Shown here piece by piece: positions 59,124-64,000 of a stretch of 64,000 bases of DNA. Each line of letters opens with the position of its first letter. The stretch's first letter is position 1. Under the pieces are notes generated by a model that was not told the DNA's origin, did not search any database, and saw only the letters and a program-made list of their open reading frames with translations. The position numbers were made by a program, and so were the translations under genes. This DNA comes from Actinomycetota bacterium (GTDB lineage: Bacteria > Actinomycetota > Geothermincolia > Fen-727 > Anoxymicrobiaceae), in contig JAHIMR010000038.1 in the NCBI GenBank assembly GCA_018896525.1, forward strand, positions 1 to 64,000, given 5' to 3'.

Positions 59124-61054
59124 CGGCTTCCCTCGAGTGATATAATCCGGCCCGCCTCCCCCAGGTCGTACCCGCCCAGCGCCTCCACCTCACCGCGGTA
59201 CTCCGTATCGGACAGCACCCTCACCAGCGTCCTGTGTCCCGGCGAACCCTCGAATGACCGGAGGACCAGGAGGTCGTAGCGCTCGCGCCCCAGAGGCATG
59301 AACTCGAGGCCGAGGGCGCGCGCCGCCGCCAATACCCCCAGGCCGGTGTTGGCGGTTCCGCCCGACACCGCTGCCGCGACCGCTGTGTGAGTGAACATCT
59401 CCCGCTCGTAGCCCCTTACATCGGACGGGCTTATCCCCGCTTTCCCCAGTTCGTGGTCCAGTAGCAACCTTGTGCCCGACCCTTTCTGCCTGTTGGCGAA
59501 CAGTACATCCTCTCGCGCCAGGTCCTCCACCCCCTTTATCCCCTTGGGGTTCCCCGGCAACACCATGAGCCCCTGCTCACGCCAGGCAAGGTGGACGAGC
59601 GACACCTCGTCCACGGAGCAACGGCGCAGCACGTAGGAAACGTTATACTCCCCTGTCTCGGGGTCGAGAAGGTGGATTCCCGCCAGGTGCGCCTGCCCCT
59701 GCTTCACCGCCATGATACCGCCCATGCTCCCCACGTTCGCCGATGCCAGGCTCAGGCGAGGGTCCTCCCGCCTGAGACGGTTTGCCAGCAGGTCCAGCGA
59801 TATATCGTGGCTGCCAATCGCCAGTATCGTCCCCTCGAGGTTGATATCCCGACCGTGAAGCAGTACCTCCACCTCCCGCCACCTGGCTACACCCTCCTCG
59901 GAAGCAGGTACCCTGATGGCGCCATCCGCCCGCACCAGCGACATCGAAACCCCGGACCCCCGTGGCAGGGGCACCGCCACGACCTCGCCACCAACCCGTC
60001 CGACCTTCACCTGTACGAACTCATCGAAGCCGGGGGTGGAGAAAACCTTCCTGGCCAGTCGCGCCTCGAGCGTCGCCGACCGGCCGGTTGGGAGGCCCAG
60101 CATCGCCTCTATCAGCGGCTTCATGAACTCCTGGGCGCCACGGTAGTTGGCTACCGGGAACCCGGGCAGGCCGATCACCGGCTTTCCCCGGGCCACACCG
60201 AGCACCACCGGCTTTCCCGGCCTCATGGCTACGCCGTGCACCGCCACCTTCCCCAGCGACTCGATGGTGGACCTCGTATAATCCTCCCTTCCCGCGGAGG
60301 TGCCCGCGTTGATGACGACCACGTCCGCCGCTTCCAGCGCCTTCTCGAACACCTCGAGGATTACGTCGGGGTCATCGGGGATGAGGTCCATCCTGTCCGC
60401 CCGGGCACCCAGCGACCGCGCCAGCGCGGCCAGCGTGAACGAGTTGCTCTCCATCACCTTCCCGGCCCTGAGATCGTCCGGGTGCTCCACAAGTTCCGAA
60501 CCGGTGGGGATTACAGCCACGAGTGGCTCCCCTCTTACCGGTACCTCAATGAAGCCGGCGTTCAGGAGCGCGCAGATATCCACAGGGCGTATCCGGTGTC
60601 CCGCCGGCAGCACAAGCTCGGTCTCGACGATGTCCTCGCCGAGGGGCCGGATGTTTTGCCACGGGAAGACGGGCTTTATTATCTCGAAGGCGCCTTCAGA
60701 GACCTCACTTAAGTCCTCCACCATTATCACCGCGTCGAATCCGGGGGGGAGCGGCTCTCCGGTGTCAATCCACTCCACCTCCCGCCCAACCGTGAGGCGC
60801 ACCGGGTTGGTCTCGCTCGCGCCGTAGGTCGCACTCGCCCTGACCGCGACGCCGTCCATCGCCGACGAGTGGAAAGGCGGAGAGGAAACCCTGGCGAACA
60901 GCGGCTCGGACGTGACCCTGTCCGCCGCCTCCCCGGTGGCGGTTGTCCCGGCGTGAACCGGAAACTCTACGCCCTCCTCCCGGCACAGCGCCATCCACCG
61001 CTCCAAAGCCTCGGGAAGCGGTACGTTCTCCAGGTAGATGTTTCTTTTCATCAC
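59120..61054 (-). CDS. MoeA fused to a periplasmic-binding-protein-like domain
   Basis: 644 residues: MoeA domain to ~410 (SSPPFHSSAMDGVAVRAS, TGEPLPPGFDAVIMVED, VEVPVRGEPLVAVIPTGSEL, INAGTSAGREDYTRST, GLPGFPVANYRGAQEF), then a PBP_like domain (ILAIGSHDISLDLLANRL, SANVGSMGGIMAVKQGQAHL, DVLFANRQKGSGTRLLLDHE) characteristic of MoeA-PBP fusions in anaerobes. The PBP part may bind the metal oxyanion or pterin. Second MoeA in the cluster; paired MoeAs can separate Mo from W insertion. Confidence 0.93.
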   Translation of the reverse strand: MMKRNIYLENVPLPEALERWMALCREEGVEFPVHAGTTATGEAADRVTSEPLFARVSSPPFHSSAMDGVAVRASATYGASETNPVRLTVGREVEWIDTGEPLPPGFDAVIMVEDLSEVSEGAFEIIKPVFPWQNIRPLGEDIVETELVLPAGHRIRPVDICALLNAGFIEVPVRGEPLVAVIPTGSELVEHPDDLRAGKVMESNSFTLAALARSLGARADRMDLIPDDPDVILEVFEKALEAADVVVINAGTSAGREDYTRSTIESLGKVAVHGVAMRPGKPVVLGVARGKPVIGLPGFPVANYRGAQEFMKPLIEAMLGLPTGRSATLEARLARKVFSTPGFDEFVQVKVGRVGGEVVAVPLPRGSGVSMSLVRADGAIRVPASEEGVARWREVEVLLHGRDINLEGTILAIGSHDISLDLLANRLRREDPRLSLASANVGSMGGIMAVKQGQAHLAGIHLLDPETGEYNVSYVLRRCSVDEVSLVHLAWREQGLMVLPGNPKGIKGVEDLAREDVLFANRQKGSGTRLLLDHELGKAGISPSDVRGYEREMFTHTAVAAAVSGGTANTGLGVLAAARALGLEFMPLGRERYDLLVLRSFEGSPGHRTLVRVLSDTEYRGEVEALGGYDLGEAGRIISLEGSR

Positions 61055-62322
61055 TGTGCCCTTTCGCCCCTCCCTGTTGTGAAGGGATCGTGAAGTTCGA
61101 CCGTCACCCGCTCTCCGCGCTCGATCCCCTCGCGGCCCTCGGGAATCCTGACGTTCCCGTCGGCGCGGGCAAGTGTGCCGATAAGGTTGGTCTTCCCCGG
61201 TATCGGGGTCGCCTTCAACAGTTCTCCCTCCAGGCCGAGAGACACCGGGACCAGTTCCAGCCGCCCGGTAGCCGACGCCACCGACCTGTCAAGGACGGCC
61301 TGGACCGTACGGGGCCCCCCTCTTTTATTCTCCCCCCTCAGCGCGGCCAGGACCGGTACCATGACCTCCCCAAAGACGGTCAGGGCCGAGGCGGGGTTGC
61401 CGGGAAGCCCCAGCGCCGGTTTCCCGTCACAGACCGCGATCAGCGTCGGCTTTCCCGGCTTCAGATAGATACCGTGCGCCAGCGTGCCCGGTGGGCCCAG
61501 TTGATCCAGGATGTCCACGGTCAAGTCGCGAACCCCCATCGAGCTGCCCCCGCTGATGACCAGCGCATCGCACTCAGCGAGGGCCCGGCGTGACGCCTCC
61601 AGGAGAAGGCCGAACTCGTCGGCCACTATCCCGTAGGGGCGCGCCAGGCATCCCGCCCTCACCACCGACGCCGCGAGAGCCGTCGAGTTCACGTCTCTGA
61701 CCTGTCCCGGTCCCGGCGTTTCAGATGGGGGCACCAGCTCGTTCCCGGTGGAAATGATCCCTACAACCGGCAGGCGGTAGACGCTCACCTTTGTTATCCC
61801 CAGCGCCACCAGGGCTCCCGCCTGGGCCGGCCCCAGCACCCGCCCCCGGGAGAAGAGGAGCGCGCCCCTGGCGATATCCTCGTCCTTCCTTATGACGTTC
61901 TCCCCCGGCGCGACCCCCTTGACCACCTCAACGGTCTCCCTGGAGACCTCGGTATTCTCTACCATCACCACCGCGTCCGACCCCTCCGGCATCACACCGC
62001 CGGTGGATATCCGTACCGCCTGCTCCTGCGCGACTTCAATGGCGGTGGCTCTTCCCATGGGCACCTCACCGGTTCGTTCCAGGTACACCGGCAGGCCCTC
62101 ACTGGCCGCGAACGTGTCCGAAGCGCGCACCGCGAACCCGTCCATGCCGGACCGGTCGAAGCCGGGGACGTCCTCCGGTGCTATTATGTCCCCCGCTATG
62201 ACCCTTCCCAGCGCACTGGAGACCTCCACCTCCTCGGTGGCGACGCCTCCCTCCGGCAGCCCCTCCAGCAACAGGCGGACCGCCTCGTCAAGGTGCACCA
62301 GGTTCAAGAACTCCTCAGGCAA
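61051..62322 (-). CDS. moeA: Molybdopterin molybdenumtransferase MoeA
   Basis: 423 residues, single MoeA. FDRSGMDGFAVRASDTFA, TGGVMPEGSDAVVMVENTEV, VALGITKVSVYRLPVVGIIS, TGNELVPPSE, ISGGSSMGVRDLTVDIL, KPTLIAVCDGKPALGLPGNP. The two MoeA genes overlap by 4 bp and are about 35% alike by eye, so they are not a recent duplication. Confidence 0.95.
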   Translation of the reverse strand: MPEEFLNLVHLDEAVRLLLEGLPEGGVATEEVEVSSALGRVIAGDIIAPEDVPGFDRSGMDGFAVRASDTFAASEGLPVYLERTGEVPMGRATAIEVAQEQAVRISTGGVMPEGSDAVVMVENTEVSRETVEVVKGVAPGENVIRKDEDIARGALLFSRGRVLGPAQAGALVALGITKVSVYRLPVVGIISTGNELVPPSETPGPGQVRDVNSTALAASVVRAGCLARPYGIVADEFGLLLEASRRALAECDALVISGGSSMGVRDLTVDILDQLGPPGTLAHGIYLKPGKPTLIAVCDGKPALGLPGNPASALTVFGEVMVPVLAALRGENKRGGPRTVQAVLDRSVASATGRLELVPVSLGLEGELLKATPIPGKTNLIGTLARADGNVRIPEGREGIERGERVTVELHDPFTTGRGERAQ

Positions 62323-62567
62323 TGGGTTTTACCTCCCCTCTATTGACGATCTTGTTCAACCTCCGTTTGTTTGCGAGATAGGGGTCAGGCATTGCCCCTG
62401 GGCCGTTGCATAATGACGCACTGGTGCCAGGTACCAGTGCGTCATTTTCGCCTTATCGACATCGCTATAACACCTTACCCCACCTGTTGGCGGTCTTGTT
62501 TAACCGCCGTTTGTCTGACAGAAAGGGGTCAGGTGTTCTTGCCATCACGCTTCTGTTCCTGACATCT
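62323..62567. repeat. Intergenic palindrome cluster upstream of moeA
   Basis: 62412-62446 is a GGTGCC palindrome (AATGACGCACTGGTGCC arms with one G-U position). 62525-62584 is a hairpin GGGGTCAGGTGTT/AACACCTTACCCC; both arms changed relative to the GGCCTT form at 45422 and 55937. Its 3' part overlaps the end of the ATPase gene. ACCCCACCTGTTGGCGGT recurs as at 45480 and 55990. Confidence 0.8.
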
Positions 62568-63686
62568 CTATAACACCTTACCCCACTTGTTGGCGATAAT
62601 GTGTACCGCGGTAGCCTTGAAACGCAGGCCCACCATCTTCCCCTCGGCTATACCCATATCCTCCAGTGAGCGCCTGGTTATCAGCGCCACCACCGGGAAC
62701 GGGCACAGGGCGGTCACCCGGGCCGTAGGTCCGGCGAGTTCCACCCCGACAACGCGCCCCTTGAACGCGTTTCTGCTGCTCGCCGGGGCCTCGATCTGCT
62801 CCGGCGGCACCAGCGTCACGTCCTCGGGCCTCAAGCCCGCGGTCACCCGTTCACCGTTGCCGGCTTCACAGGTACTCTCCAGAAACTTTCCCTGGACCTC
62901 GACCCGCGTCAGCCCGTTATCGCTTCCGGTAACCACGCCCTTGTACAGGTTCTCCATCCCAACGAACAGGGCGGCGAACTCACTCGAGGGTCGGTGGAAC
63001 ACGTCGCCCGCCGCACCCTCCTGGACAATCCTCCCCTGATCGAGAATAACGATCCGGTCCCCGATACGCCCCGCCTCCTCCTGGTCGTGGGTCACGAAGA
63101 TGGCACAGAGGCCATTCTCCTTCAGTATCCTCTTCACCTCACCCTGCAGAGCGGTACGGTTCAGGCGGTCGAGGCTGGCGAACGGTTCGTCAAGGAGGAG
63201 CAGTTCGGGCTCCACCACCAGGGCCCGGGCCAGGGCAACCCTCTGGGCCTCACCCCCCGACAGGGTGGAGACGTGTTTTTCCTCGAAGCCGGAAAGGCGC
63301 ACCATCTCCAGGGCGGAGGCGACCCTCCCCTCTCTTTCGCTCGCCGGCACCTTACGGACCTTCAGCCCGTAGGCCACGTTGTTCCTTACGGTGGTGGAGA
63401 ACAGCAGGGGGTCCTGGAAGAGCATCGCCATCCTTCGGGAGACGGCGACCATTTCCTTTCCTCTAAGCCCCTGGACCTCCCCGCCCTCGAACAGGATCCT
63501 TCCCGCGGTTGGCGCCTCCAGGAGGTTCAGGATACGAAGGAGCACGCTCTTCCCGGCACCGCTCGGGCCCAGGCAGGCCAGTATCTCTCCGGGCCCAACC
63601 GAGACTGTCTCGATGTCAAGCACCGTTCGCTCCCCGTACTTTTTCCTCAAGCCGATCGCTCTTATTACATCTTCCAACTTGCTCAA
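62568..63686 (-). CDS. tupC: ABC transporter ATPase, tungstate/molybdate type
   Basis: 372 residues. Walker A LGPSGAGKSVLL, Q-loop LFQDPLLFS, signature LSGGEAQRVALARALV, Walker B LLLLDEPFASLDRL, H-loop FVTHDQEE. The C-terminal ~130 residues are a TOBE/Mop-type domain (VEVQGKFLESTCEAG ... ALITRRSLEDMGIAEGKMVG) that could sense the oxyanion. 4-bp overlap with the permease gene. Cofactor genes alongside and the TupB-like permease favour tungstate. Confidence 0.88.
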   Translation of the reverse strand: MSKLEDVIRAIGLRKKYGERTVLDIETVSVGPGEILACLGPSGAGKSVLLRILNLLEAPTAGRILFEGGEVQGLRGKEMVAVSRRMAMLFQDPLLFSTTVRNNVAYGLKVRKVPASEREGRVASALEMVRLSGFEEKHVSTLSGGEAQRVALARALVVEPELLLLDEPFASLDRLNRTALQGEVKRILKENGLCAIFVTHDQEEAGRIGDRIVILDQGRIVQEGAAGDVFHRPSSEFAALFVGMENLYKGVVTGSDNGLTRVEVQGKFLESTCEAGNGERVTAGLRPEDVTLVPPEQIEAPASSRNAFKGRVVGVELAGPTARVTALCPFPVVALITRRSLEDMGIAEGKMVGLRFKATAVHIIANKWGKVL

Positions 63687-64000
63687 GCAGGGTATCCGGT
63701 TACCCTCTTCTCCACCTCCTCCCGTCCCTTGTCAGCCTGGAGCCGGGTAAGCATCGCGTTGACCAGTACCGCCACAAGTATAAGGACCAGGCCCTCCGCG
63801 ATGGCGTACTCATACTGCCCCTGCCGGGTCTGGAGAACGATATCGGTAGTGAGAACCCGTGTGTAGCCCTTTATATTGCCTCCCACTATCATGACCGCTC
63901 CCACCTCGGCCAGGACCCTGCCCAGTCCCGCTATCAAGGCCGCCACCAGCCCGGCCCGCGCCTCCCTCATCTTCACCAGGACCGCCTGTAACCGGGTAGC
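63683..64000 (-). CDS. tupB: ABC transporter permease, tungstate-type, partial (cut by window end)
   Basis: The frame is open from its stop at 63683 to the window edge; only the C-terminal ~105 residues are visible. They include the transmembrane coupling region VKMREARAGLVAALIAGLG and RVLAEVGAVMIVGGNIKGYT (EAA-like loop), characteristic of TupB permeases, and ending in a hydrophobic helix (AIAEGLVLILVAVLVNAML). Start lies outside the window. Confidence 0.82.
   Translation of the reverse strand, partial: ATRLQAVLVKMREARAGLVAALIAGLGRVLAEVGAVMIVGGNIKGYTRVLTTDIVLQTRQGQYEYAIAEGLVLILVAVLVNAMLTRLQADKGREEVEKRVTGYPA

Overview
The window is a high-GC bacterial chromosome segment, most likely from a deep-branching actinomycete (Actinomycetota). 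Pointers are a DUF2342-type zincin metallopeptidase, a UPF0182 membrane protein, a hexulose-phosphate synthase/RraA fusion, and the gene order rho-rpmE-DUF1385-prfA-prmC-sua5-lmwPTP-rpiB-glyA. The taxonomy is inference; there is no rRNA gene here. Most genes lie on the minus strand in tight operons with frequent 4-bp start/stop overlaps.

Layout. 1-2262: an IS1634-like insertion sequence with a small DUF6788-type companion gene. 2530-25847: a large catabolic island for a CoA-activated, probably ketone- or ring-derived substrate. It holds an acyl-CoA dehydrogenase, an old-yellow-enzyme dienoyl-CoA-reductase-like gene broken by an in-frame TGA, an AMP-forming CoA ligase, an amidohydrolase, a HyuA/HyuB-type carboxylase whose B subunit carries an acetone-carboxylase-gamma-like zinc domain, the alpha half of an ADP-forming acyl-CoA synthetase, EtfBA, and a redox operon of two FAD-linked oxidases around a CCG iron-sulfur protein. 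It continues with an enoyl-CoA hydratase, a cysteine-less thiolase-like protein with a DUF35 partner (possible retro-aldolase), a DUF169 protein and a cysteine-rich ferredoxin-like protein. A working model is: activate and carboxylate the substrate, beta-oxidise and cleave it, and feed electrons through ETF into a GlcD/CCG-type complex.

26-31 kb: an initiator tRNA gene with a second copy of its 3' half 1.6 kb away, flanking a DUF4143 ATPase; then a coiled-coil NlpC/P60 hydrolase with a clear promoter/operator, a metallophosphoesterase lipoprotein candidate and an orphan protein. 31-39 kb: UPF0182, a Sir2 deacylase, and a three-gene glycosylation unit (GT2, DUF2304, and a 719-residue membrane protein with a large Pro/Gly-rich insert). 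39-47.5 kb: conserved translation and central-metabolism block. 47.9-52.8 kb: hom-thrC-apgM-sppA, in which the ApgM-like protein may supply the otherwise missing homoserine kinase. 53.1-56.5 kb: HPS-RraA fusion, DUF2342 peptidase and an RsbRD-N-like protein. 56.5-64 kb: molybdenum/tungsten cofactor genes (mog, MOSC, moaC, moaA, two moeA) and a tungstate-type ABC transporter cut by the window edge.

The most unusual non-coding content is a set of dispersed palindromic elements. One family of about 165 bp occurs three times and folds into a long hairpin; its arms differ between copies by compensatory changes, and nearly all residual arm mismatches are G-U pairs on one strand only, pointing to selection on an RNA. 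One copy has replaced the end of thrC and encodes its last 60 residues; another sits directly after an extended -10 promoter as the leader of the HPS-RraA gene. Two further palindrome families (GGTGCC-N-GGCACC and GGGGTCAGG..CCTTACCCC) also covary between copies and form composite intergenic repeats.
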